A DNA stretch of 48,293 nt from an uncultured Clostridia bacterium (GTDB taxonomy: Bacteria; Bacillota; Clostridia; TANB77; CAG-508). Shown one piece after another: positions 8,849 through 18,500 of the stretch. Position 1 is the stretch's first letter; each line of letters begins with the position of its first letter. The stretch spans positions 1 to 48,293 of the forward strand of contig CANQJH010000010.1 of the NCBI GenBank assembly GCA_947624195.1. The letters run 5' to 3'. A program made the position numbers and the translations under genes. The notes beneath the pieces are model-generated. The model saw nothing but the letters and a program-made list of their open reading frames with translations. It was not told where the DNA came from and searched no databases.

Positions 8849-9535
8849 TTACTTACAAAATCTATGATTACCAATAGTTATAGTCATAGGTCTTGACCAT
8901 ATCCAAGCATTTGTAGCTGTGTTTGGATTAAAATAATATATTGCTCCATAAGTTGGATCCCAGCCATTAATCGCATCCTGTGCTGCTTTCTTTGCAGTTG
9001 CATCAGGAGATAAATTTATTTGTCCATCTGATACACAAGTAAATGCTCCTGACTGGTAAACTACTCCTGATACTGTGTTAGGAAATTTGCTATTTCTAAC
9101 TCTATTTAGTATAACCGCAGCAACTGCAACCTGTCCAGTGTACGGCTCTCCTCTTGCTTCTGCATACACAAATCTGCTAATTAAATTTAGGTTACTTGAA
9201 TTAGATGTATTTCCAGAAGATGATGAACTCGAACTAGATGAAAAAATGCCCATAGCCTGCAATGTTTTAGTCCCTGCAATACCATCCACAGTTAATCCAA
9301 TTTTCTTTTGAAAGCTTTTAACCGCAGCCAATGTTCCACTTCCATATATTCCGTCAACGCTTCCTTTATAATATCCCCAATTTTTAAGTTTTGTTTGAAT
9401 TTGTTTAACTTCATCGCCTCTTGAACCATATCTAGACAAAGCATAAGCTTCTTGATTTCTAAGCAAAATATTATAAGTTATGAATAGAATTATTGTTATA
9501 AATAGCAAAATTCCTGCTCTGAATTTATTTTTCAT
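8849..9535 (-). CDS. sleB: Spore cortex-lytic enzyme SleB-like cell wall hydrolase
   Basis: An N-terminal signal/anchor (residues about 8-32) is followed by a PG_binding_1 repeat (about 35-95: YGSRGDEVKQIQTKLKNWGY and GIYGSGTLAAVKSFQ), a Ser-rich linker (about 98-117), and a C-terminal Hydrolase_2 (SleB) domain. That domain begins RFVYAEARGEPYTGQVAVAA and contains the presumed catalytic Glu of YAEARGE. The domain order and 228-residue length are those of SleB, a lytic transglycosylase acting on muramic-delta-lactam cortex during germination. This fits a spore-former. No YpeB-like partner gene is adjacent. Bases upstream of the start can form a hairpin that overlaps the ribosome-binding region. 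Confidence 0.9.
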   Translation of the reverse strand: MKNKFRAGILLFITIILFITYNILLRNQEAYALSRYGSRGDEVKQIQTKLKNWGYYKGSVDGIYGSGTLAAVKSFQKKIGLTVDGIAGTKTLQAMGIFSSSSSSSSSGNTSNSSNLNLISRFVYAEARGEPYTGQVAVAAVILNRVRNSKFPNTVSGVVYQSGAFTCVSDGQINLSPDATAKKAAQDAINGWDPTYGAIYYFNPNTATNAWIWSRPMTITIGNHRFCK

Positions 9536-9537
9536 AA

Positions 9538-9585
9538 AAAATAGCCTCTCCTTTAAAAGACATTTTTTCCAGAAAAGGCTATTTT
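9538..9585 (-). promoter_or_regulatory. Hairpin overlapping the sleB ribosome-binding region
   Basis: In the sleB leader AAAATAGCC (9577-9585) and GGCTATTTT (9538-9546) are perfectly complementary. The intervening loop carries the AAAGGAGA Shine-Dalgarno, and the second arm abuts the ATG with a T-run. The same structure could act as a weak intrinsic terminator or hide the start region. The role is inferred from position only. Confidence 0.5.
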
Positions 9586-9625
9586 ATACAATTTTATTTA
9601 ATATTCACAGCTTAATAATTAAAAA

Positions 9626-9815
9626 CATGAATATAGGTTATTTTTTCATGCCTTGCTGTCGCAAATTCCATAATGCCACTAATGGCTGTGCAATTAATGT
9701 ACTGTATACAACATGTATATGCCATTGGGCGCTTGTATGTAATTTGCTTCATTCGACCCTTGCTAACGCTACGGGTGGTCCCTGCGCGGCTTATTCAAAA
9801 ATAACTATATTCATG
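9626..9815. repeat. Palindrome-ended 190-bp repeat (copy B), inverted relative to copy A
   Basis: Reading left to right this is nearly the reverse complement of 7113-7301. The right end is AAAAATAACTATATTCATG; the left end has one extra G (ATAGGTTA). The inner segment near the centre differs from copy A by several substitutions. It ends 27 bases beyond the fhs stop codon and lies between fhs and sleB. With copy A it brackets sleB, yqeG and the prepilin peptidase gene as a 2.3-kb inverted-repeat segment. Confidence 0.85.
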
Positions 9816-9842
9816 TTTTTTTATATAACTGTAAATAGTAAC

Positions 9843-11492
9843 TTAAAAGATTCCTATAACATTAGAGTTTTCGTCTAAATCAATGCTTTCTGCAGCAGGA
9901 ACTTTTGGAAGTCCAGGCATAGTCATTATCTTACCTGTTTTAACTACTATAAATTCTGCACCTGATTTAAACTCCACTGAATTTACTGTTATCTTAAAAG
10001 GCTTGTCACACAATAAATTCTTAGGGTCATCTGATAAAGAGTATTGTGTTTTTGCTATACAAATTGGAAGTTTTATGTCACCTATGTTTTCTATTTGCTT
10101 TTCAGCTTCCTCTGTATATTCTACTCCCTCGGCACCATATATCGTTTTTGCAACTTTTTCAATTTTTGTTTTTGTATCGTCATCAAGTTCATATGTATTT
10201 TTAAATGTATGAGGTTTATCACATAATTTAACTACTTTATCTGCTAAGTCTACTGCTCCTGCTCCACCTTTCGCCCAGTTTTCTAACAAGCTATATTCAA
10301 CATTTTCCTTTTGCATATATTGTTCTAAAATATCTATTTCCTCTTGAAAGTCATTTTCATATTTATTTATAGCAACTACTGCATTTAATCCAAAACCTTT
10401 TATATTTTCAATATGCTTTAATAGGTTGTGAATTCCAACTTTTAAGGCTTCTACATTTTTATTTGAAGCTTCATCTTTAGTAGCTCCTCCATGGTATTTT
10501 AATGCTTTCATGGTTGCGACAATAACTACTGCATCTGGTGACGTTTCCATATTTCTACATTTAATATTTAAAAATTTCTCTGCTCCTAAGTCTGCTCCAA
10601 ATCCAGCTTCTGTTACAACGTAATCTCCAAGTTTTCTTGCCATCTTGGTTGCGATTATGCTGTTGCATCCATGAGCAATATTTGCAAAAGGACCACCATG
10701 TATGATAGCAGGGTTGTGTTCAAGTGTTTGTACAATATTTGGATTTAAAGCATCTTTTAAAATTACTGCTAAACTTCCGTCTGCTTTTAAATCCCTACAT
10801 GTAACTTCTTTTCCGTCTTTGTTGTATCCAACTACTATATTGCCTAGTCTTCTCTTTAAATCTGTGATATCTTTAGCAAGACACAAGATAGCCATAATTT
10901 CGGAAGCAACCGTTATGTCAAATCCATCCTCTCTTGGAACTAATCCTTTTTCACCAGAAAGACCAATCTCTACTTTTCTCAAAGCTCTATCATTTAAGTC
11001 AACACACCTTTTCCATGTAACCTTTTCAATTTGAAGTTCATTTCCTTGAAAAATATGATTATCTACTATGGCACTTAGTAAATTATTTGCAGTTGTCATT
11101 GCATGTATATCACCTGTAAAATGCAAGTTGATGTCTTCCATAGGAGCAACTTGAGAATACCCTCCACCTGTTGCACCACCTTTAATACCAAAAACAGGTC
11201 CTAATGAAGGTTCTCTTAAAGCTAGAACTGAGTTCTTTCCAATTTTGTTCAAACCGTCTGAAAGTCCAATAGCCGTAGTTGTTTTACCTTCTCCTAATGG
11301 AGTTGGATTAATTGCTGTTACTAAGATAAGCTTTCCGTCTTTCTTATCCTTTAGCTTTTCTAAGTAATCTATTGATATTTTTGCTTTATACTTTCCATAC
11401 TGTTCTAGGTATTCTTCTGGAATTTTTAATCTCTCAGTTATATTTGTTATTTTTTCTAATTTAACTTGTCTTGCAATCTCGATATCTTTCAT
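9843..11492 (-). CDS. fhs: Formate--tetrahydrofolate ligase
   Basis: ATP-dependent synthesis of 10-formyltetrahydrofolate from formate, in one-carbon metabolism. Residues near 60-75 read NPTPLGEGKTTTAIGL, the P-loop signature of the family. GGAAGGGYAQV-type sequences appear as GGATGGGYSQVAPMEDINLH, and the segment GGPFANIAHGCNS is diagnostic. I chose the ATG at 11490-11492 because AGGAGG lies seven bases upstream. An in-frame TTG two codons earlier lies too close to it. The 549-residue length is normal (about 556). It stands alone, without folD or fchA beside it. Confidence 0.97.
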   Translation of the reverse strand: MKDIEIARQVKLEKITNITERLKIPEEYLEQYGKYKAKISIDYLEKLKDKKDGKLILVTAINPTPLGEGKTTTAIGLSDGLNKIGKNSVLALREPSLGPVFGIKGGATGGGYSQVAPMEDINLHFTGDIHAMTTANNLLSAIVDNHIFQGNELQIEKVTWKRCVDLNDRALRKVEIGLSGEKGLVPREDGFDITVASEIMAILCLAKDITDLKRRLGNIVVGYNKDGKEVTCRDLKADGSLAVILKDALNPNIVQTLEHNPAIIHGGPFANIAHGCNSIIATKMARKLGDYVVTEAGFGADLGAEKFLNIKCRNMETSPDAVVIVATMKALKYHGGATKDEASNKNVEALKVGIHNLLKHIENIKGFGLNAVVAINKYENDFQEEIDILEQYMQKENVEYSLLENWAKGGAGAVDLADKVVKLCDKPHTFKNTYELDDDTKTKIEKVAKTIYGAEGVEYTEEAEKQIENIGDIKLPICIAKTQYSLSDDPKNLLCDKPFKITVNSVEFKSGAEFIVVKTGKIMTMPGLPKVPAAESIDLDENSNVIGIF

Positions 11493-11567
11493 AGCCAATC
11501 CTCCTTTTAATTAATTTTTTGCATACTAAAACGGTTCAATTTTCAAATTAAACATCACATATCTTTT

Positions 11568-11786
11568 CTACTCATTTGAAGCAGTGAAGTCTTTTTCCTC
11601 TCCATCAATTAAAATGGTAATTTTCTTTTCTGCTTTTTGTAAAATTTCATTGCATTTTTTTGAAAGTTCCATACCTTCTTCAAATTTCTTTACTGAAGTA
11701 TCTAAATCTAAATCATCTTTTTCTAATTCTTCAGCAATTTTCTCTAATCCTGTTATTGCTTGCTCGAAACTTAATTCATCCTTCAT
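11568..11786 (-). CDS. xseB: Exodeoxyribonuclease VII small subunit
   Basis: A 72-residue acidic helical protein containing the family core SFEQAITGLEKIAEELE and LDTSVKKFEEGMEL. It assembles with XseA to form the single-strand-specific exonuclease VII. It follows xseA after a gap of 124 bases. AAAGGA is placed upstream of the ATG. Confidence 0.95.
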   Translation of the reverse strand: MKDELSFEQAITGLEKIAEELEKDDLDLDTSVKKFEEGMELSKKCNEILQKAEKKITILIDGEEKDFTASNE

Positions 11787-11910
11787 AATTTACAATCCTT
11801 TCTATATAAAGTTGCATAATTTGGTTAACAAAAGTTTTCAATAAATCATTGTTAAAGATTTTGTTGCTTTCCAATAAATTATTGTTCTAATTTGGTTAAA
11901 CTTATATTTT

Positions 11911-13113
11911 TTACTTTATTTCCTTTTGTGTTACATTTGCCACAACTTTTCCGTCAATATATCGGATACTTATACTATCACCAATATTAAGATTTTCTGC
12001 CTTTTTTATTATTTTGTCATCTTTCTCTGTTATCGAATATCCTCTTGCTATTGTCTTCATTGGACTTAAGGCATCCAATCGAGTCACTTTCTCGCTCAAA
12101 GACATTTTTGATTTATTTAATTTATTTGTTATCGAAGTAGTTAGTGACTTTATAAAATTATCAATTGAGATATAATACTCATTAACTTTTTGTAAAGGCT
12201 CCTTAAATACTCTATTTGTCATACATTTCTCATATCTCATTTTCATAAGTTCTACTTTTCGTTTCAATGCAGTTTTTAATTTAGTGTTATAGGTATCTAT
12301 AGTATATTTAAGATCAGCTATGTTTGGAACTGCAAGCTCAGCAGCTGCCGATGGCGTTGGTGCCCTTAAATCAGCCACAAAATCTGCTATTGTAAAATCT
12401 GTTTCGTGTCCCACAGCTGATATTACTGGAATCTCAGACTCATATATGGCTCTTGCCAAGACTTCTTCATTAAAAGTCCATAAATCTTCAAGTGAGCCTC
12501 CGCCTCTTCCTACTATTAGTACATCTGCCAGCTTTTCCTCATTCATTTTCTTAATTGCATCTACAATTTCCTTTTCAGCTCCCGGTCCTTGCACTGGCAC
12601 TGGTAAAAGTCTTATTCTCACATTTGGATTTCTTCTCGTAGAAACATTTATGATATCCCTAATAACTGCTCCTGTTGATGATGTTAATACTCCAATTGTT
12701 TCTGGAAACACAGGAATGGGCTTTTTGTGTTTTTCGTCAAACAATCCTTCAGCTTCTAGCTTTGCTTTCATTTTTTCATATGTTTCATATAAAGTTCCTA
12801 TGCCATCTTGCTTCATTGCTTTTGCATATATTTGATATACTCCATCTCTTTCGAACACAGAAACAGAGCCCAAGACGCAAACTTTCATTCCATCCTTGGG
12901 CATAAAATTTAAATATCCTGTATAACTTTTAAACATAATGCATTTAACAAGTGATTTTTCATCTTTTAAAGTAAAATACATATGACCTGTATAATGCAAT
13001 TTAAAATTTGAAATCTCACCTTTTACATACACATTATTTAAAAACTCATCTCCATCGATTTTGTTTTTAATATATTTATTAAGTTCTTCAACTGTTATTG
13101 GTTTAATATCCAT
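11911..13113 (-). CDS. xseA: Exodeoxyribonuclease VII large subunit
   Basis: The catalytic subunit degrades single-stranded DNA in both directions. An N-terminal OB-fold (about 1-95, VYVKGEISNFKLHYTGHMYFTLKD) is followed by the catalytic domain with GRGGGSLEDLW, SAVGHETDFTIADFVAD and RAPTPSAAAE, all hallmark sequences. The C-terminal helical part is usual. I favour the ATG at 13111-13113 because family members begin close to the (L)TVSELT segment, here PITVEELNKYIK. A TTG at 13134 is also possible and would add seven residues. It follows nusB closely. Confidence 0.95.
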   Translation of the reverse strand: MDIKPITVEELNKYIKNKIDGDEFLNNVYVKGEISNFKLHYTGHMYFTLKDEKSLVKCIMFKSYTGYLNFMPKDGMKVCVLGSVSVFERDGVYQIYAKAMKQDGIGTLYETYEKMKAKLEAEGLFDEKHKKPIPVFPETIGVLTSSTGAVIRDIINVSTRRNPNVRIRLLPVPVQGPGAEKEIVDAIKKMNEEKLADVLIVGRGGGSLEDLWTFNEEVLARAIYESEIPVISAVGHETDFTIADFVADLRAPTPSAAAELAVPNIADLKYTIDTYNTKLKTALKRKVELMKMRYEKCMTNRVFKEPLQKVNEYYISIDNFIKSLTTSITNKLNKSKMSLSEKVTRLDALSPMKTIARGYSITEKDDKIIKKAENLNIGDSISIRYIDGKVVANVTQKEIK

Positions 13114-13143
13114 TAATTCTACATTTACCTTCAACTAATTTTA

Positions 13144-13554
13144 TTATTCTAAGTTCTTTTTTACTATACTTGCAAGTACTCCATTTACAAACGCTTTAGA
13201 AGAATCATCTCCATATTGTTTAGCAAGTTCAACGACTTCATTGATAACAACTTTGTATGGTAATTTTGAATATAGTATCTCATAAATTGCTAATTTTAAT
13301 AATGTCAAATCAATTTTAGAAATTCTAGAAATTGTCCAATCATCTTTTATATTTTCTTTTATATGTGCTTCAATTTCACTTTCATTATTTTTTATACCAT
13401 TCACTGTATCTTCTATGTACTGCACAGCTTCGCTGTCAACAATTTTCTCTTCTTGAAGATAAAGCTTAATGGTTTCTTGTATATTATCTGTTTTTGAAAC
13501 TTGTAAGCTATATAATAGTTTAAATGCTTCTTCCCTTGTCTGAGATCTATTCAT
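13144..13554 (-). CDS. nusB: Transcription antitermination factor NusB
   Basis: A 136-residue helical protein with the NusB pattern: [14 protein letters not shown] at the N terminus, [18 protein letters not shown] in the middle, and [26 protein letters not shown] near the C terminus. It binds boxA RNA with S10 in rRNA antitermination. The neighbours are asp23/amaP/DUF2273 upstream and xseA downstream, the usual Firmicute order. Confidence 0.96.
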   Translation of the reverse strand: MNRSQTREEAFKLLYSLQVSKTDNIQETIKLYLQEEKIVDSEAVQYIEDTVNGIKNNESEIEAHIKENIKDDWTISRISKIDLTLLKLAIYEILYSKLPYKVVINEVVELAKQYGDDSSKAFVNGVLASIVKKNLE

Positions 13555-13580
13555 AGTTTTATAAATTCCCCTTTTTAGTT

Positions 13581-13784
13581 CTACATCTTATCTATAAATT
13601 TTTTCAATTTGCCTTTTACATCTTCTTTGTTATGTTGATAATAATTACCTGCCCATATGCCTAGTACTACTAATACAACTACAAGTATTAATTTATATAG
13701 ACCTGTACAAGCTAAGATTATTGCAATTATACCACCTACTATAGCTCCCCAATATTTGGTTAAAAACTTTTTAAAATCTTCCAT
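13581..13784 (-). CDS. DUF2273 small integral membrane protein
   Basis: A 67-residue protein with a hydrophobic core from about 12 to 45 (two adjoining segments, [19 protein letters not shown] and [15 protein letters not shown]) and a Lys-rich tail. Its position between amaP and nusB is characteristic of the DUF2273 family that accompanies Asp23 and AmaP. A scaffold role in the membrane with AmaP/Asp23 is likely but not shown. Confidence 0.85.
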   Translation of the reverse strand: MEDFKKFLTKYWGAIVGGIIAIILACTGLYKLILVVVLVVLGIWAGNYYQHNKEDVKGKLKKFIDKM

Positions 13785-13891
13785 TTATTTTAAACTTCCC
13801 TTTCTTCGCTTCGCTCAACTCAAAATCCACACTTCAAATATGTGTTTCATAAATCTTCGATGCTGAGGAAGCATCTAACTCTTATAATTCT

Positions 13892-14581
13892 CTATTTACT
13901 TACTGTCTTAGATTTTGGTTCTGCCTTTTTTGTTTTGGCAACTTCTTTGTTAGAAACAGCCACTTTTTTGTTAACTGTTTTATTAGTTGTGTTTACTTTT
14001 TTATCTTCTTGTTTAGTCGGATTTTTTTCATCCTCACTAGATGATAAAACTGTATCAGCATTTCTTACTCTAACATTAACATACTTGATATCTAAATCTG
14101 TAGTATCTTTAACTGTTTTCTTAATTCTTATTTGTAATTTAGATGATACTTCTTTTATAACTGTTTGCTTCATCACATCTATTTCTACTTCAATAACTAT
14201 GTCATTTTCTTTAGTAATTATGACATTTGTAGTAGAATCAGTAACATCTGGGAATTCCTTAACTACACCGTCTACCATATCTTTAAGTGTATCAGTTGTA
14301 ATTAAAAGTCTGCCATCTTCATTTTGCAAAAGAATCCCATCATCATTTGACTCACTTTTATCGAAGTCTGAAAAGAACAAACATCTAGTAGCCAACAACA
14401 TTAACACTACACAAACTCCTATAACTACATATGTAGATGTTTGGCTAATTAATGCCTTACTAACTAAAATGCTAAAAATTGTTGGTTCCATCCAGCCTAG
14501 AGCAATTAAACATATAACTATAGTAATTATTAAAACTATTGTTGAAAATAAAGCTAGTCCTAATTTATCTAAAAATTTCAT
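13892..14581 (-). CDS. amaP: Alkaline shock response membrane anchor protein AmaP
   Basis: Two N-terminal TM segments (about 10-35 and 50-70) are followed by a cytoplasmic Asp23-like domain (about 85-175) and a charged tail rich in Lys, Thr and Val. This is the AmaP architecture, known in Staphylococcus to tether Asp23 to the membrane. The asp23 homologue lies directly upstream and the DUF2273 gene downstream. The low-complexity KVNTTNKTVNKK-type tail resembles the tails of the adjacent Asp23 and of NusA in this genome. Confidence 0.85.
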   Translation of the reverse strand: MKFLDKLGLALFSTIVLIITIVICLIALGWMEPTIFSILVSKALISQTSTYVVIGVCVVLMLLATRCLFFSDFDKSESNDDGILLQNEDGRLLITTDTLKDMVDGVVKEFPDVTDSTTNVIITKENDIVIEVEIDVMKQTVIKEVSSKLQIRIKKTVKDTTDLDIKYVNVRVRNADTVLSSSEDEKNPTKQEDKKVNTTNKTVNKKVAVSNKEVAKTKKAEPKSKTVSK

Positions 14582-14726
14582 ATTATATTACCTCTCAATT
14601 TCTTGCAAGCTTAAATAAGCTTTTTATTGACAATTATGTAAATTATTTATAGTTTATTTTGTATTATTAATTATTTACATTTATAAGTTGTTATTCATAA
14701 ATAACTACCTTGCAGTTACACACCAA

Positions 14727-15278
14727 TTATTTTTTATTTGTTGTTTTCTTGGTAGCAGGCTTTTTGCCAGCAACTTTTGAAGCTTCCTTTTTCTTTGTAT
14801 CATTCTTTTTTGTTTCATCTTTTTTATCGGTTGATTTTTCTTGAGCCTTTTTATCTTCCTCTTTTTTAGTAGCTTTTTTATCTTCTCTTGAAGTGCTTAC
14901 ACCTTGAACATGCACATTAACTTCCTCTACGCTAAGACCTGTCATACTTTCGACAGATTTTTTTACTCTTTTTTGTATTTCAAAAGCAACATCTGGTATC
15001 CTTGCTCCATACTCAACTATAATGTTAACATCTATTTTAGTAGACTTATCTGTTATATCTACTTTTATACCTTTTGAAAGATTTTTCTTACCACTAAGAA
15101 CTTCAGATATACCACCAGCAAATCCACCAGCCATATCTGAAACACCAGGAACTTCTGATGCTGCCATACCTGCTATAACAGCAACTACATCATCAGATAT
15201 TTGTATATTACTACTTTCTGCACTATTTACTTCATTTTCCTTTTTTTCTTTTAAATCTTGTTTATTTTCTTCACTCAT
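14727..15278 (-). CDS. Asp23/Gls24 family envelope stress response protein
   Basis: The Asp23 domain spans about residues 22-130: ISDDVVAVIAGMAASEVPGV, GIKVDITDKSTKIDVNIIVEYG, and VEEVNVHVQGV. A 50-residue C-terminal tail is made almost wholly of Lys, Asp, Glu, Thr and Ala. It is likely cytoplasmic and recruited to the membrane by the neighbouring AmaP. It is the first gene in the series that leads into nusB and xseAB. The ATG follows GGGAGGTTTAAT. Confidence 0.92.
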   Translation of the reverse strand: MSEENKQDLKEKKENEVNSAESSNIQISDDVVAVIAGMAASEVPGVSDMAGGFAGGISEVLSGKKNLSKGIKVDITDKSTKIDVNIIVEYGARIPDVAFEIQKRVKKSVESMTGLSVEEVNVHVQGVSTSREDKKATKKEEDKKAQEKSTDKKDETKKNDTKKKEASKVAGKKPATKKTTNKK

Positions 15279-15459
15279 ATTAAACCTCCCATAATTTATG
15301 ATATTCTAAGTATATCAATATATTCTTAATTTTACAAGTATTTTTCAATTTATTTTTTATTTATTTTTAATAAAAAAATCGATAGTATGCTAAAAAAACA
15401 TAAATATATTGTCTTCGAATAACTCGCGCTGAAACTCAACATTTATGTTTTTGTTGTCC

Positions 15460-15498
15460 AAAAAATAACTATATTCACATTGAATATAGTTATTTTTT
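15460..15498. terminator. Perfect 18-bp palindrome made of two repeat ends; dnaE terminator
   Basis: AAAAAATAACTATATTCA, a 3-base loop, then the exact reverse complement. It starts 17 bases past the dnaE stop codon and ends in T6 on the minus strand, so it can terminate dnaE transcripts. The arm is the same sequence as the terminal inverted repeat of the 190-bp elements, as if two termini were joined with no interior. A second, imperfect inverted repeat (AAAACATAAATAT against ATTTATGTTTT) lies just to the left, at about 15393-15452. Confidence 0.8.
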
Positions 15499-15515
15499 CA
15501 CAAAGCATAACTTGT

Positions 15516-18500
15516 CTAGCTTTCTTCTACTAATGCAAAATTGTCTGCTCCAACAATTTCCTCTATCTCTTTAAGCACATCATCTGTTGCATATATTGAC
15601 CCAGAGGATTTCTTATCTTCTCCTTGTACTACATAAATTGCTAAATTATTCTTATCTCCAGTAAAAAATTTAATTGCTCCTCTTAGTTTATTTTTTTGTT
15701 CTTCGTTTAAATTGTTAATGTTTATTTCTAAATGCTTTTTTCCATTTGATTTTAGTTCTGTTATATTGTTAGCAATGATACTGATGTCTGTTTCATCTTT
15801 TATGCTTACTCTACCATTTACCATAATTAGATTTTCTTCCATTAAAAGGCTACTACATTTATTATAACAGCTTTCGAATACAATTATCTCACAGCTTCCG
15901 TATAAGTCTTCTACTGTAACAAATGCCATTACCTTGTTGTTTTTAGTATATTTTTTCTTTACATTGCTTATAACTCCTGCAAAGTTTACTTGCTTACCGT
16001 CTTCTAAGTCACATCTTCCTTCTGTTTCAAGTTGTTCTAAAGCTTCTTCTATTTGCATAGTATTTAAATTGGTTGTTTGTTCTAATTGTGTTCTATATTT
16101 TTCAAGTGGATGTCCTGAAATGTATATTCCAAGCATCTCTTTTTCCATTGATAATAATTCTTTTTCTGTGTATTCTTTTAATTCTGTGAAAGTGTATTTC
16201 ATTTTTTGTATGTCATCTTCTGTGTTTGCAACATCAAACATTGTTATTTGATTTGTGTAATCTTTTCTGTTTGCGTCTGCAATAGTGTCTATTATTTGTT
16301 CATAAGAGGCTATTAATGTGCTTCTTGTTTTGCCTAAATTGTCAAATGCTCCTGACTTTATTAAACTCTCTATACACTTTTTATTAACAGATTCTCCATA
16401 AATTCTTTCGGCAAAATCAGTAAAGTCTTTAAATTCGCCATTTTCTTCTCTTTCTTTTACTATTGCATCTACCGCAGCTATACCTACATTTTTAATACTT
16501 CCTAATCCAAATCTTATTGCATTTCCTTTAGCTGTAAATTTCGTGAAACTTTTATTTATGTCAGGTTTTAAAATGCTTAAGTTTAGTCTTTTGCATTCAT
16601 TGATGTAAATTGGTACTTTTCCTAAATTGCCTAAAAAACTATTTAACATTGCTGCCATAAATTCTGCTGGATAATATGCTTTTAAATATGCTGTTTGATA
16701 TGCTACAACAGCATAACAAGCTGCATGAGATTTATTAAATGCATATTTTGCAAACTCTGCCATTTCATCGAATATCTTATTGGCTGAGGCTTCATCTATT
16801 CCGTTTCTAACACATCCTTGTATTTCAACATTGCCGTTTTCGTCAAGTTTGCCATGTACAAAGTTTTCCCTTTCTTTTGCCATTACATCTAGTTTTTTCT
16901 TTCCCATGGCACGTCTTACTAAATCTGCTCTTCCTAAAGAGTAACCTGCCAAATCTCTTACTATTTGCATAACTTGCTCTTGGTATACCATACATCCATA
17001 AGTTACTTCCAATATAGGCTTTAAAGCCGGATGAGTGTACACGGCATTTTGTGGATCTTTTTTGTTTGCAATGTACCTTGGTATTTGATCCATTGGTCCT
17101 GGTCTATAAAGAGAAACACCTGCGATTATATCTTCTAAGCAGTCTGGTTTTAGTTCCTTCATAAAGTTAGTCATACCCTGACTTTCAAATTGGAATATAC
17201 CAATTGAATCACCATCTTGCCATAGCTTGTACACTTTAGGATCATTCATATCTTTGTCAAACTCTACGTCAATGCCTTGATTTTCCTTTATTAATTCTTT
17301 TGCGTCTCTTATAACCGTAAGAGTTCTAAGTCCTAGAAAGTCCATTTTTAAAAGACCAAGTTCTTCTAATGTAGTCATTATGTATTGGGTTGATATGACT
17401 CCATCTCTTGCATAAAGTGGTACATAGTCTACTACTGGTTCTCTTGATATAATAATTCCGCAAGCGTGTGTTGATGCCTGTCTTGGCATACCTTCTAATG
17501 CCATTGCTATGTTAAGTAGATTTTTTACCTGCTCATTATTATCATACATTTCTTTTAATTCTCTATTTATCTCTAATGCTTTTGCTATTGTAATATGAAT
17601 TTCATTTGGTATCATTTTTGCTAAACTGTTTGTTTCTGCATATGGAAAATCAAGCACCCTTCCAACATCACGTATTACCATTTTTGCTGCCATAGTTCCA
17701 AAAGTGATTATCTGTGATACGTGGTCTTGTCCATATTTTTCCGAAACATAATCTATTACTTCTTGTCTTTTCTCATAATCAAAATCTATATCAAAATCCG
17801 GCATACTTATTCTCTCTGGATTTAAAAATCTTTCAAAAATAAGTCCATATTTTATTGGGTCAATGTCAGTAATTTCTATAGCATATGCAACAATTGAACC
17901 GGCTCCTGAGCCTCTTCCCGGTCCAACAGGAATATCGTGTGATTTAGCAAAATGAACATAGTCCCATACTATCAAAAAGTAGTCTACATATCCCATCTTT
18001 TTAATTACTTCTAGTTCATATTCTTCTCTATCTTTTATTTCTTGCGATACATTTTCACCATATCTATTTTTTATTCCATCATCTGTAAGTTTTTTTAGAT
18101 AATCGAAATGAGTTGCATATTCTTCTGGTACATCATAGTTTGGAAGTATAGTATGTCCAAACTCAAATTCCACATTGCATTTTTCTGCTACCTTTACTGT
18201 ATTTTCAATTGCATCTGGTACAGCCTTAAAATAATCTATCATTTCTTCAGGTGATTTTATATAAAGCTCATCTGTATCAAATTTCATCCTATCTTCATCA
18301 GACATCCTCTTTCCAGTCTGTATACACAATAGTACTTCGTGATTATACGCGTCTTCTCTTTTTAGATAGTGTGAATCATTTGTTGCCAAAAGTGGAATGT
18401 CCAACTCTCTTGCAATTTGTATTAATTTTTGATTTACTAATGCTTGTTCTTTTATTCCATTGTTTTGAATTTCTAGGTAGTAATCTTCTCCAAAAAGGTT

